Assembly: GCA_033398695.1 (NCBI GenBank)
Contig: CM065811.1
Span: 119,560,001 to 119,624,000 of the forward strand
Length of the DNA: 64,000 nucleotides
Reading direction: 5' to 3'
Origin: Orobanche coerulescens
Lineage: Eukaryota; Streptophyta; Magnoliopsida; Lamiales; Orobanchaceae
The notes below the pieces were generated by a model that had not been told where the DNA came from, ran no database searches, and was given only the letters and a program-made list of their open reading frames with translations. Each line of letters opens with the position of its first letter. The stretch's first letter is position 1. The position numbers and the translations under genes are program-made. Of the stretch, positions 34,036 through 45,220 are shown piece by piece.

Positions 34036-35877
34036 TTATGATATGCTTGTGGAGCATCCGTTGATTACGCCTTCGAGTGGCCATTGGTTCCACTGTCTCG
34101 AATAGTAGAGTTGCGGGGGCGGAATTGCAGCCTTCGGTTTTCTCGGTACAGCAGGTTCCTTTATGGGACTAGGAGTATCTTCCGATTCTGGAATGTGTTC
34201 CACACTCTTGACGAACACTGTACTAGTTTTCCCTTTGTTAGAACATGAGCTGTATCCTAAGCCACTTTTATCATGAGCATGTTGCCCAGTGCTCAGAATT
34301 TCTTCCATTCTTTTGGACGATTTTTCAAAAGACTTCAGAATGGTCTCAAGTTCAGTTTCTCGCTTTTCGAGAGTTGTGATTTTGGTTTGTAATAGAAACA
34401 AATCATTTGTCTTGCTCTCATTGTGGGTTTTAACCTCATTTAGTTCATGAGCAAGTTGATGATTGCTCTCCATGAGTTTTTCAAAATCGACCTTGCTGGT
34501 TTCACAATCAAGAGACATATTTTCATAGTTTATTTTCAGCAAGTCATTCTCATCTTTCATCTCTAAATTTGTTAATTGAACCTGTATATTCTCAGTTTTT
34601 AGAGTCTCATGGGCCTTTTGAATGTTTTTAAACTCATTCATCATATTTTCGAAAGTATGAGATGCATTAGATGGAATAGCTGAGGTTGAACTTACCTCAT
34701 CGTCGCTGTCTTCACCTTCTGGAACATCTTTGGCCATAAAGCACATGTATGCTTTATCATCGAATTCATCGTCAGATGAATTACTTTCAGTGAACACCTG
34801 AAGACATTCTGCTGATTTGGATGGAGTGGGGGAGGCTTCTGATTCTCCAATCAGGGCCTTGAGCTTGTCTTTCCAAGCACGTCTTCTTTCATCTCTCTCT
34901 TGTTGCTCGGCCTCAGGCAATCTTTGGACTTTAGGATGAGGACATTTGTTTGCATAATGGCTCGGTTTCCGCAGATTATAGCACGAGTTAGCATCACCGA
35001 GATGATGTTTGGCATTTACCTTGTGGACAGTTTGGGCACGTAGGAGTCTTTCCGCATCGCTTTGATGAACTTTTGAATTTATGCATTAGAAGCGCCATTT
35101 CATCTTGGGACGGATGTCGCTGCCATGTCGGCATTCTTATGATCTGGCTTGACGAGCTAGGCATCTTTGTGTCGGCTTCGATACGGCCGAGAGTCATTAC
35201 CTTTGAAGGAGATTCTTGACTTTCTCTCTTCACAATGTCATACTCAAAAGCTTTGAGGTCGAGAAGAGATCAAAAGTGGATATTTCATTAAGATTACACG
35301 ATACACGCATAGTGGTCTTAATGTCCCATCGGCCGAGAGATCTGAAAATTTTTAAGTTCTTCTCCTTTTGGGTGTAAATCTTGCCCAACGCTTCAAGTTC
35401 ACCAACAATACCAGTAAATCTGAGGTCAAGTTCCTCAAGTGTTTCCGTTGGTTTCATTTCAAAGGATTCAAATTGCTGAGTTAGTTTTGAAATCTTGTTT
35501 TCTTTTGAGAGCTCAATTCCCTCACAAATTAACTTGAGTTTATCCCAGATTTCTTTGGCTGTTTTGCAGCTCTTTACCTTTGAGAACATGCCTTTGTCAA
35601 GAGTGATAAATAACGCGTTCTTAGCCACGTTGTCGAGATTGGCTCGCTTCCTTTCATCTGTTGTCCATTGCTCGCGTTCTTTCTCGAGCATTTCAGCATG
35701 GGCTTGGCCCTCAATCCTTGCGGCCGGATTGACCTTCATGATCTTGATAGGACCATCCTGTATAACAAAAATCATCTCTTCGTGCATTGCTGCAAGATGA
35801 GCTTCCATTCTAATTCTCCAGTCGTCAAATTCGTTAATAGAGAACATAGGGACTTTGTTAATCATAGAAGTATCCAT
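34036..35877 (-). pseudogene. Copia gag of element 1
   Basis: 35877-35230 is the gag core (MDTSMINKVPMFSINEFDDW, IWDKLKLICEGIELSKENK, TLEELDLRFTGIVGELEALG). 35233-34994 is a shifted-frame middle piece. 34920-34036 is a long coiled-coil C-terminal part. A CCHC knuckle is expected near 34930-34990; GDANSCYNLRKPSHYA-like coding is visible there only in broken form. SIRE gag proteins are unusually long, as here. Confidence 0.82.
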
Positions 35878-35976
35878 ACTGATAATATAGGAATGAAAGA
35901 GACTGTTTTGAAAAATAAGTGATTTGAATCTGATTCGGTTAAAAAGAAATACGACTGATTCTTTTTAGAATCAACC

Positions 35977-35988
35977 GCTCTGATACCA
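35977..35988 (-). promoter_or_regulatory. tRNA-Met primer binding site of SIRE-like element 1
   Basis: TGGTATCAGAGC on the minus strand, just inside the 5' LTR. Confidence 0.92.
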
Positions 35989-35990
35989 CT

Positions 35991-37141
35991 TGTTGGCCAC
36001 TAAGTATACTGGATACAGTTTGGAAAATAGTTTGAACAACAAACTGTACGGATTCTAAATCTGAGTGCGTAGCGGAAGTCTTGGATACAGTAGGTTGATG
36101 TGGATACAGCAACTAAGTGTATAGTGTATACTTAATATATCACAGTAATTTAAAACAGTAAAAGCTGAAGGTAAATAACACAGTAATTAAAGTGGTTCGA
36201 GGTAAACCCCTCTACGTCCACTGGTCCTCCACACAGGAGTAAAGTTTATTATAATTCTGCGTACACAACTACGTAATTATAATCAAACCTATCCTTGTAT
36301 CGTTCACCGCATTGATACAAAGAATGTCGCTTTCAACCGTTCACACAGATTGGTTAAAGCTTCCTTCTTGACTAGCTTCTTCACACACGCCTAAAGCTTC
36401 GTCCTTATTCATCCCACACAGGTCAGAATAACTTGTTGAGTTCACACAGAACTCAGTTTTTACACAGAGGTAAAAGGTAGGTAACCAGGTAAGAACAGCA
36501 GCTTTGAATATGAAGTTCTTGAGTTGATGATGGCTGTTCTTGATGTTGAGCACTGTATATCTCTTTCGTTCTTAATAGCAGTAAGCTTTGGAGATATGTT
36601 TGCTCTGATGATAACTTTTGATAGCTTGAGAGTTAGGTTACTTGGTAACTGATCTTCAATGTCTTCATAAGATATATATAGTCTCTGAAGAAAGTATCCG
36701 TTGAGATGTATCCGTTTGAATGAGATTTCGTTTCAACGGGATTATGACACGATCCGGATTTCGCGGGATTCTGAAGATCTGAAGACTGACAGTATTTAAA
36801 TACTTTATCCTTGAGTATTTAAATACTTCTTTATTCAACGGGACTTGACTTGTGTTCCTTCTTTGTCCTGTTGTGAGCTGTATGGAAGATAACTGTATTT
36901 TGAGTATCGAGACAGTTTCCATACTTGGTCTTTTTACAAGTCTTCTTGCTGTACTGAAGAGCTTCACTATACGCTGAATCGAGGCAGGTCTTCGATACAG
37001 GATAAAGCCTTAAAGCCTCGATACAGTTTCCTTTACTGTATTCGGATTGGCATATATGTCAAAACCTCTTTATCAAATATCATTCGATACAGGGATCGGG
37101 TATCCCGGCTATCTCGATACAGGGTATTTGTTTTCCCAACA
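35991..37141 (-). repeat. 5' LTR of SIRE-like Copia element 1
   Basis: Pair of the 3' LTR at 24906-26058 with TGTTGG...CCAACA ends. Small indels distinguish the two copies, mainly around 36305-36400 and 36945-37000. Confidence 0.92.
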
Positions 37142-37146
37142 GGAGG

Positions 37147-37680
37147 AATCATCCAAATTTTTCCTGGAAGCAAAACATGCCTCCAATGAATCAAGGAGGA
37201 CATCAAATGAACATGTCAAATCAACAAAATGTCCGTCCTAATCAATATCCTCCAAATACTTATCAGTATCCTTCTACAGTGCCAAAGAAACCATCTTTGG
37301 AAGATACGTTGCAACAATTCATGCAATCTACTCGACAAATGTTCCAATTAACTCAAAAGTCGCATAATCAAACTCATGTGCTATTTTTAAGCTTGAAACA
37401 CAAATTGGTCAACTTGCAACAACTTTAGCTGAAAGAGAAAAGGGAAAATTTTCGAGTCAGTCCATCCCTAATCCTAAAGGACAATATGAAATAAATGCTT
37501 CTAATGCAGAAGTTCAGTCCATAACTACCCTTAGAAGTGGAAAAAAAACACAAAAGCCTGACTATGATCCGGAATAAAAATTAAATGAACCACAAGTTTC
37601 AAAACCAAAATATTCTAAGGAAAAAGAAAAGCCTTACGTTCCAAAAGCTCCATTTCCTGAAAGACTTATTCCAAAAGATA
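37147..37680 (+). pseudogene. Athila-like gag, C-terminal part
   Basis: It continues the interrupted gag: NPNWRNHPNFSWKQNMPPMN spans the insertion point at 24905/37147. A Gln/Asn/Pro-rich region follows, with TLQQFMQSTRQMFQLTQKSH. A frame change near 37400 and a stop near 37576 break it. Confidence 0.8.
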
Positions 37681-37685
37681 AAAGT

Positions 37686-39437
37686 GTGCAATACAAACAT
37701 ATATTTGAAATATTTACACAAGTTCAAATAAATATTCCATTCCTTGATGCTATTAAAAAAGTGCCTGCTTATTCTAAGTTCTTGAAAGATCTTTGCATTG
37801 TAAAAAGAAGAAAAACTGTTCCAAGAAAGGCATTTTTAGCTGAACATGTTAGCTCAATAATCCAAAATAAAACTTCTGTTAAGTATAAAGATCCTAGTAG
37901 CCCTACAATATCTTGTGTCATTGGAGATCACATCATTAAACGAGCCTTGCTTGATTTAGGAGCCAGTGTGAATTTATTACCATATTCTGTTTATATACAA
38001 CTTGAATTAGGGGAGCTAAAATCAACATCTGTGATACTCCAACTAGCTGATAGATCTATAAAAATAACTTGAGGAATCGTTGAGGATGTTCTGATTCAAG
38101 TAGATAAATTCTACTTTCCTGTTGATTTTATAGTCATAGACACTGAACCTGTTGAGAATACCAAAGATCAAATCCCTCTCATTTTAGGAAGGCCATTTTT
38201 AACTACTTCAAATGCATTAATTAACTGTAGAAATGGCATCATAAAATTTTCTTTTGGAAATATGACTGTTGAACTAAATATGTTTAACATTTGTCAACAA
38301 CATGATGATTATGATGATGTCTGTGAGGTAAATATGATAGAGAGTATGAGTCTTTATTTCTTTCCAAAAATAGATGATGATGATTTTTTTGAAAGTTGTC
38401 TTGCTCATTTTGGTTCAGATTTTGACATTGACAGTTCAATTAATGAATTAAATTCTTTACTAGAGTCTACACCATTATTGGATAATGATAAATGAAAAGC
38501 TAAAACTGAACCACTTGAGAGTCAAATGAATAGAAAAGTACCTATTGAAGATTCAAAGATAGAGTTCAATCCATTACCTGAATCTCTAAAATATGCATTT
38601 TTAGGACCATCAAAAACCCTGCCTGTCATCATAGCATCTGATTTAGATGAAGAACGAGACGATAAGTTAATCAATGTTCTTAAAGAACATAAAGAAGCAA
38701 TAGGATGGACCATCTCCGATATTAAAGGTATTAGTCCTTCAATATGCATGCATTGAATTCACCTTGAAGAAAATGTGAAAACTTCCCGAGAATTTCAAAG
38801 AAGACTAAATTCTAATTTGAAAGAAGTTGTAAGAGCTGAAATAATCAAACTCTTAGATGTAGGGATCATCTACCCTATTTCCGACAGCTCTTGGGTTAGT
38901 CCTGTTCATATAGTTCCAAAGAAATCTGGCATAACTGTAACCACGGATGAAGAAAATGAACTTGTTCCAATCAAAATTCAAACTGGATGGAGAGTCTGTA
39001 TAGATTACAGAAAATTGAACTCTGTTACAAGAAAAGATCACTTTTCACTTCATTTTTTGATCAAATGCTAGAAAGGTTAGCCGGTCATGCTTATTATTGT
39101 TTTCTTGATGGATATTCCGGCTATAACCAAATTCCCATTGCTCCTGAAGATCAAGAAAAAATCACTTTTACCTGTCCATTCGGCACTTTTGCCTACCGAC
39201 GAATGCCATTTGGTTTGTGCAATGCACCTGCTACTTTTCAGCGGTGTATGATGAGCATTTTCTCTGACATGGTTGAGCGGTTTTTGGAAATTTTTATGGA
39301 TGATTTTTCTGTATTCGGGTCTAGCTTTGATGAATGTTTACACCACTTAACCCAAGTGTTGATTAGGTGTAAGGAGAAGAATCTTGTCATAAACTGGAAA
39401 AAATATCATTTTATGATTAAAAAAGGAATTGTCTTAG
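37686..39437 (+). pseudogene. Athila-like protease and reverse transcriptase, truncated
   Basis: The protease region (37686-38260) shows LLDLGASVNLLPYSVY with the active-site D-[ST/L]-G-like triad and ILGRPFLTT downstream, with one in-frame TGA at 38070. The RT begins near 38775 (LLDVGIIYPISDSSWVSPVH, GWRVCIDYRKLNSVTRKDHF), shifts frame near 39050 and continues with HAYYCFLDGYSGYNQIPIAP, FAYRRMPFGLCNAPATFQRC and the catalytic box FMDDFSVFG at about 39294-39320. It stops at 39437 where the TR-GAG LTR starts. The rest of pol is absent. Confidence 0.92.
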
Positions 39438-40635
39438 TGTTGGAGCAAGATCGGAATATGCGCCGTGTTGCGGAAGCGTAAAATAAGTGCGGAAATTAAA
39501 TGACACACGGATTTATAGAGGTTCGGCCAAACGTGCCTACGTCCTCTCTCGATGTATCTTTTTCTATAGGTTGAAGATCAAAATCTCTGCACCTCTCTTC
39601 TATCGGTCGAGGGATTACCGTTACAAGCTCGTCTTCTATTGGTCCGAGTAAAACCGTTCTCTTACTTGTCTTTTTGTCGGTCCAAGTTAAACCGTTTTTC
39701 TTTTCTATTGGACAAGGAATCAACCACTCTAGCTTTATATCGGTACTAGATAAACCTCGCTAAGATAGCAATTGCGATTCTAATAATGTGAGATCCTTGA
39801 TCCTAATAACACCGAATCCAATCGTATCTTTTCTTTTACCTCTCGTGTATATGTTGAATGTATAAACACTCAAACTAACAATATAAGCTCAAGATCACAA
39901 CAACAATGTAATGTAAATGAATATAAGATCAATGTCTTGATTGCTTGAAGTTGTTGTATAATTTGATACCAAGGATGTGGTATTTATAGCCTTCTTCATC
40001 AAACTAGCCGTTATTGACTTCTGACTTGCTAGCGTGCGCTAGCCCTTCTTAATAGCGTGCGCTAAGCCTCTTTACGTACGTTATCGATGTCCATTTCTAG
40101 TCTAGTGGCTTCGTTTCTTCCCTTACGTACGTTATGCCGTCTTGCTACGTACGTTATCCTCTTGCTGTAGCGTACGTTAATTATGCAATGTAGCGTGCGC
40201 TAATCAAATATATCCGTTGCCTTCATTTGTCAAACTATCCGCTCCAACTTTATGACTTTGACCGTCTTTTCCCAACGTTCATCTGATTTGAAATATCATT
40301 ACGTACGTTAACATCTTTGTGTTACGTACGTTAATCTGCTTCGATAGCGTGCGTTAATCATTACGTGTAGCGTGCGCTATCCCCATCAGGTAGGTTGACT
40401 GAACTGCAGGTAAGTACTTGTTACGTACGGTATCCTGACCGAATTACGTACGTTAACATTGCTCGATTGCATGCGCTATTCAATATAAATAGCGTGCGTT
40501 ATGCATGTATTTTGTTCTGCTTTTTGCGTCTTCGTCTGCTTCGATGTTTTGCTTCGCCTCGATGTTGTTTTGCTTTGTTTAGCAACTTAATCATCAAAAC
40601 ACTATTTATTAATATGTGGAATAAATATTCCAACA
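39438..40635 (-). repeat. 3' LTR of TR-GAG-like element
   Basis: It has TGTTGG...CCAACA ends and is 1198 bp long. On the minus strand a TATA box GCTATAAATA lies at 39990-39981, preceded by the 12-mer array (40030-40501). Confidence 0.9.
40030..40501. repeat. Array of ~15 self-complementary CG-rich 11-12-mers in U3
   Basis: Copies of TAGCGTGCGCTA, TACGTACGTTA, TAGCGTACGTTA or TAGCGTGCGTTA lie at 40030, 40053, 40073, 40124, 40146, 40168, 40191, 40300, 40323, 40345, 40368, 40422, 40445, 40468 and 40490. Many copies are 22-23 bp apart, about two helical turns. The nearest is 40 bp upstream of the TATA box in the element's own orientation. Confidence 0.95.
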
Positions 40636-40650
40636 ATCTCCCCCTTTTTG
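40636..40650 (-). other. Polypurine tract of TR-GAG-like element
   Basis: AAAAAGGGGGAGATT on the minus strand, immediately before the 3' LTR. Confidence 0.85.
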
Positions 40651-41322
40651 ATGATTACAAAACAACTCTTGAATTGGATAAGACCTGCAAAATAGAAATA
40701 TATATATGTACGTTTCAAAGTTTTCGGCTTTGATTGTTTCGTTAGTTTCACCCATTTTCTTTTCTTTTGTCATTTTCGACTTCTTCGTTTTTTATTTTTC
40801 AACTCCTTCGTTTCTCGCCCATTTTGTATGCTTTTTTCCCTTTTTCGACTTCTTCGATTTTTATTATTTTCTCCTCCTTTTTATTTTTTATTTTTCTCGT
40901 CATATCTTTCATGACGCTTTTGTCCGATTCAACTTCTTCTCTCCCTTTTTGTATTCAGCAAAAAGTGTAAAAAAAAATATAGAGGATACAATTATTGAAT
41001 ATAAAAAAATATGCATGAATAGGAAATATCTCCCCGTGAAAATATTATCTCCCCCTTTTGTAAAATATCAATTTGATAAAAATTAATTTTTGGGGATCCA
41101 ACCGAAAGTTGGTTTTTGTTTGGAAACATAGACGATATTTGAAACAATTGTTCCTTTAGGAACCCAAATTTTCTTAACTTTAATCGTCCGTCTTGGGCTT
41201 TTGCAATTTGAAATGTGATGCCCAATTTTCAAACATTTTTCACACCGGAGTATTTTGAAATTTACGGATTCGTTTTTAAAACGTGGTTTGAATCCTAACC
41301 CCTCTTTATTTAACGTGTATTT

Positions 41323-42618
41323 TTAAACCGATAGCATATTTTCAAATTTCTCGTTTCCGAGAGAAAATTTCTTCGTTAAATTTTTGAGCTCGGTTTGAAT
41401 TTTAACAAGATCATTCTTTAAAATATTTTCGTTTTCAACACACTTTGAATGATCGATTTCAACAAATTTTTCCTTTTCAAGAATTTTGGAATTTTCATTT
41501 GCCAAAGATTTATATTTAGATTTAAGGGATTTAATCTCATTTAAAGCATTTTGATAGCCCGTATGTAATAACTCGAATGCTTCAAAAAATACGTCGTAGG
41601 AATTACTTACTTGGCTTTCGACGTCGCTATCGTCGAATGAACTCCGGGCCATAAATGCAAGGTTATTTTGATTGATGAAATCATCATCAATATCTTCGTC
41701 ACTCCATGTTGCAATTAAAACCTCATTGGGTTTAACCCGACAATTCTTAGCAAAGTGGCCTGGTTTACCACATAATCGACATGTGTTGTTGAATTTCTTA
41801 GATTCGCCCACTTAGATGTCCTTCTTTCTCCGGTTTAATAAGTGTTGGAACTTATTAATATTTTTGGCATAATATGCCGATTCTTCGTCGCTTTCGTCCA
41901 CCGGGATTTCTTCCTTTCTAGACATCTTAGCCTTCATGGCTATCGATCTTTCCTTCGGCTTCACTTTGGCATTCCGAGATTTTAGAACAATCTCGTAGTT
42001 GATAAGAGAACCAACGAGAGCACTAAAATCAAGAGTATTTATATTTTTAGACTCCATTATTGTCGTCACCGTACTGTCCCATTCTCGAGGTAGTGATCGG
42101 AGAATTTTCTTTACTTTCTCACTACTCGAAAGTGGTTTCCCGAAACATGTTAATCCATTTGTGATGACCGAAAATCGGTCGAGCATTATAGTGATGGATT
42201 CGTCGTCCTTCATTTGGAATAACTCATAATCGTAAAGGAGCATGTTAATTTTCGTCTCCTTGACTTGAGACGTACCTTCGTGTGTTATCTCAAGCATTTT
42301 CTAAATTTCTTTGGCACTATCACACGATGATATCCAGTTGTGTTCTTCCGGATTTAAGGCACAATATAGAAGTTGAATTGCCTTACAATTGTAATGGTCA
42401 TTTTTCCAATCAGAATCATCATATTCTTCGAAAGTTTTAAGCGTACCGTTGGAATTCGTCGGAATTTTCGGACCAAGACAAATCACCTTCCAAAGCTCGA
42501 TGTCATATGCTCGGATGAATATTGACATCTTCTTCTTCCACGTCATAAAGTTCGAGCCAACAAAAAATGGTGGTCGGTTAAGAGCGAGGCCTTCGACGGG
42601 AGCATATTGAAACGCCAT
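41323..42618 (-). pseudogene. Copia-type gag of TR-GAG-like element, two in-frame stops
   Basis: A single frame of 432 codons from 42618 (MAFQYAPVEGLALNRPPFFV) is broken only by two in-frame stops, TAG at about 42301 where tryptophan is expected after KEI, and TAA at about 41814. The gag core shows WKKKMSIFIRAYDIELWKVI and ILRSLPREWDSTVTTIMESK. The knuckle CRLCGKPGHFAKNC fits C-x2-C-x4-H-x4-C. A Lys/Glu-rich coiled coil closes it. Gag would package the element's RNA into partner particles. The frame is otherwise intact, so loss of function is recent or the stops are read through. Confidence 0.88.
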
Positions 42619-42661
42619 TTGGATCGATTCCTCGGATGTTAAGCAGCTTATTGGAGGTACC

Positions 42662-42673
42662 GCTCTGATACCA
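42662..42673 (-). promoter_or_regulatory. tRNA-Met primer binding site of TR-GAG-like element
   Basis: TGGTATCAGAGC on the minus strand next to the 5' LTR. Confidence 0.92.
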
Positions 42674-42675
42674 AT

Positions 42676-43714
42676 TGTTGGAGCAAGATCGGAATATGCG
42701 CCGTGTTGCGAAAGCGTAAAATAAGTGCGGAAATTAAATGACGCACGGATTTATAGAGGTTCGGCCAAACGTGCCTACGTCCTCTCTCGATGTATCTTTT
42801 TCTATAGGTTGAAGATCAAAACCTCTCCACCTCTCTTCTATCGGTCGAGGGATTACCGTTACAAGCTCGTCTTCTATCGGTCCGAGTAAAACCGTTCTCT
42901 TACTTGTCTTTTTGTCGGTCCAAGTTAAACCGTTTTCCTTTTCTATTGGACAAGGAATCAACCACTCTAGCTTTCTATCGGTACTAGATAAACCTCACTA
43001 AGATAGCAATTGCGATTCTAATAATGCCGGATCCTTGATCCTAATAACACCGAATCCAATCGTATCTTTTCTTTTACCTCTCGTGTATATGTTGAATGTA
43101 TAAACACTCAAACTAACAACATAAGCTCAATATCACAAGAACAATGTAATGTAAATGAATATAAGATCAATGTCTTGATTACTAGAAATTGTTGTATGGT
43201 TTGATACCAAGGATGTGGTATTTATAGCCTTCTTCATCAAACTAGCCGTTATTGACTTCTGACTTGGTAGCGTGCGCTAGCTCTTCTTAATAGCGTGCAC
43301 TAAGCCTCTTTACGTACGTTATGCCTTCCATGTAGCGTACGTTATCGATGTCCATTTCTAGTCTAGAGGCTTCGTTTCTTCCCTTACGTACGTTATGCCG
43401 TCTTGCTACGTACGTTATCCTCTTGCTGTAGCGTACGTTAATTATGCAGTGTAGCGTGCGCTAATCAAATATATCCGTTGCCTTCATTTGTCAAACTATC
43501 CGTTCCAACTTTATGACTTTGATCGGCTTTTCCCAGCGTTCATCTGATTTGAAATATCATTACGTACATTAGTCTGCTTCGATAGCGTGCGTTAATCATT
43601 ACATGTAGCGTGCGCTATCCCCATCAGGTAGATTGACTGAACTGCAGGTAAGTACTTGTTACGTACGGTATCCTGACTGAATTACGTACGTTAACATTGC
43701 TCGATTGCGTGCGC
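42676..43714 (-). repeat. 5' LTR of TR-GAG-like element, truncated
   Basis: Matches 39438-40478 of the 3' LTR closely, then stops at 43714 before the outer U3 end. Its 12-mer array (43268-43713) differs from its sister by one gained and one lost motif unit. Confidence 0.9.
43268..43713. repeat. Second 12-mer array (truncated 5' LTR)
   Basis: Same motif family as 40030-40501, with an extra TAGCGTACGTTA unit around 43333 and one fewer TACGTACGTTA unit near 43560. Confidence 0.93.
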
Positions 43715-43876
43715 TATTGATAGACAAAAGGAGAACAACATCCTACAAAAATATTTCCGTCCCTAGCTGAAGCCGACAATATTGGTGATTCAATAGTAAA
43801 TCATCTAGGTAAACACGGTACTTAAATAGTAATCCAACCTTAGGGGCCTTAAGCCAACAAAAAGTAAACTAATAAT
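43715..43876. other. Sequence after the rearrangement breakpoint
   Basis: It shows no similarity to Athila pol. I see nothing recognisable. Confidence 0.4.
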
Positions 43877-44067
43877 CCCTCCGTACTCAAAAACTTGTCC
43901 CAATTTCCTGGGATGTCCGCCAAAAACTTACCCCACTTATAAAAGAAAAATTTCTCTCTTTTTTTTTCTCAAGAAATGGGATCATTTCTACACTAAAATC
44001 ACTTTATAACAATTTTTCTTAAAACTCGTGCCATCCCAATTGGGGTAAGTTTTTAACGGACGGAGGG
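43877..44067 (+). mobile_element. Stowaway-like MITE (~190 bp)
   Basis: The ends CCCTCCGTACTCAAAAACTT and, inverted on the right, CCCTCCGTCCGTTAAAAACTT-like sequence match the CTCCCTCCGT termini of Stowaway (Tc1/mariner) MITEs. Flanks are TA-rich, so the TA duplication cannot be singled out with certainty. Non-coding. Confidence 0.8.
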
Positions 44068-44185
44068 AATAATAATTTACAATATTAGTAATTAATAGAT
44101 CAGCCCACAATCATTCCAGTCCGACGGCTAGGCCCGACCCCTCGGCTGCCAGCCAATTTCTCCTTTCTCCCGCCCACGATCTATA

Positions 44186-44335
44186 TTATAAAGCAACCAG
44201 TGAAAGTGGTCTTTTCCTAGCAACTACTTTTCTATATTCACGATCTATGCATATATTACTTCTGGTAGTTTTATAAAGCAACCAGTGAAAATGGTCTTTT
44301 CCTAGCAACTACTTTTCTATATTCACAATCAAATG
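44186..44335 (+). repeat. 85-bp tandem duplication
   Basis: TATAAAGCAACCAGTGAAA and the following ACTTTTCTATATTCAC recur with an 85-bp period (44187 and 44272), with about two substitutions in 60 bases. Confidence 0.9.
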
Positions 44336-45220
44336 ATTATTAGTATAGTACAGAGACTTGTAATGGATCTCCACTTAACTTGGAGGTACTTTTTTTTTTT
44401 AACTTGGAGGTATGGGGTTTAAGCCTTGGAAATGTAGAAATCTGCGCATAGGTGCAGTGTAACACCGTGAATTGACGGTCGGGTTCACAAACCACCATCA
44501 ACAACAAACTGTTTAAATAGTATAACAAAATGTACTTGTAAACTTAAAGCCCAAATATTATAATGGATCAAGACTGGGATGATGTTACCAAAATTGCATT
44601 GAAACATTTGCCTCTTTTTGTGTCAAGTACTGTGAAGTAAATCCACCTGGCACAAGCAATATAGGACACATACAACGTGCATCGTCGAGTCGTGGCGATA
44701 GTTACAGCAGCTGATTCTGCTTATTCAGATGGCCAGCAAGAAAAAAAAAAAATGGTTGAAATTTCAAAGGGATAATTCTTAGTTTAGTACCTAAACTACA
44801 CCACGTTTTCAGTTTTGGGACCTCCTCTAATGTTTTACAATTTAATCACTTCCACACATTATCATAAGTGATTAAAAAGTCAAACATGAGGTACCAAATT
44901 GATAAAGTAAAATTTGGGATACCAAAATTGAAGAATGTTTGACATGAGGTACTAAAATTGATATGTCCTAAAGTAATAACATGTTATAATTTAAGTACTA
45001 ATACTGTAAATATCATAAATCCAAGATTGGACAAAATTTTTGTACAAATATATAAGATTTCATGAAGAAACGAAACCACATAATACAAGATTAATGTTAT
45101 TACATATCTTGAATATTCAACTGGAGCTTAAATAGATGAATATTCTTGAATAAGATATTACTTTAAGATGAACAACATGCTCCTGGGGGATCACCTACAG
45201 AGAGGCACATATAGAATATA
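44336..45220. other. 3' flank of NQR
   Basis: No ORF is supported. Repeated GAGGTACYAAATTGATA words around 44880-44970 hint at another degenerate MITE. Confidence 0.4.

Larger units (their letters stand above)
24906..37141 (-). mobile_element. Complete SIRE-like Copia retrotransposon (12.2 kb)
   Basis: Two 1.15 kb LTRs (35991-37141 is 5', 24906-26058 is 3') flank minus-strand gag, protease, integrase, RT and RNase H followed by extra ORFs before the 3' LTR, the layout of SIRE/Maximus Copia elements. The target duplication GGAGG (24901-24905 and 37142-37146) is perfect. Removing the element rejoins the Athila gag in frame. The LTRs are very similar with scattered small differences. The pol region has many frame breaks while the gag and accessory ORFs are long and open. 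Confidence 0.93.
21786..39437 (+). mobile_element. Athila-like Ty3/Gypsy retrotransposon, 3' part missing
   Basis: It begins with a 1.3 kb LTR (21786-23106), followed by the PBS TGGCGCCGTTGCCGGGGA typical of Athila/Tat elements, a 760-bp leader and a plus-strand gag-pol. It inserted in the RTE LINE. A Copia element (24906-37141) sits in its gag and a TR-GAG element (39438 onward) in its RT. Sequence beyond the RT palm (RNase H, integrase, 3' LTR) is not found after the TR-GAG, so it has been lost to a rearrangement. Own length in the window is about 5.4 kb. Confidence 0.88.
39438..43714 (-). mobile_element. TR-GAG-like non-autonomous Copia element (gag only)
   Basis: Two closely similar LTRs (39438-40635 is 3', 42676-43714 is 5', truncated) flank only about 2.0 kb of internal DNA, which holds a minus-strand gag, a tRNA-Met PBS at 42662-42673 and a polypurine tract at 40636-40650. 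No protease, integrase or RT is present. This is the layout of plant TR-GAG elements, which need enzymes from a partner. The 5' LTR lacks about 150 bp of its outer end, and foreign sequence starts at 43715. Confidence 0.85.

Noticed and set aside
40395..41086. Plus-strand Phe/Ser-rich ORFs in the TR-GAG element
   Set aside because: Low-complexity T-rich sequence antisense to the element; no domain.
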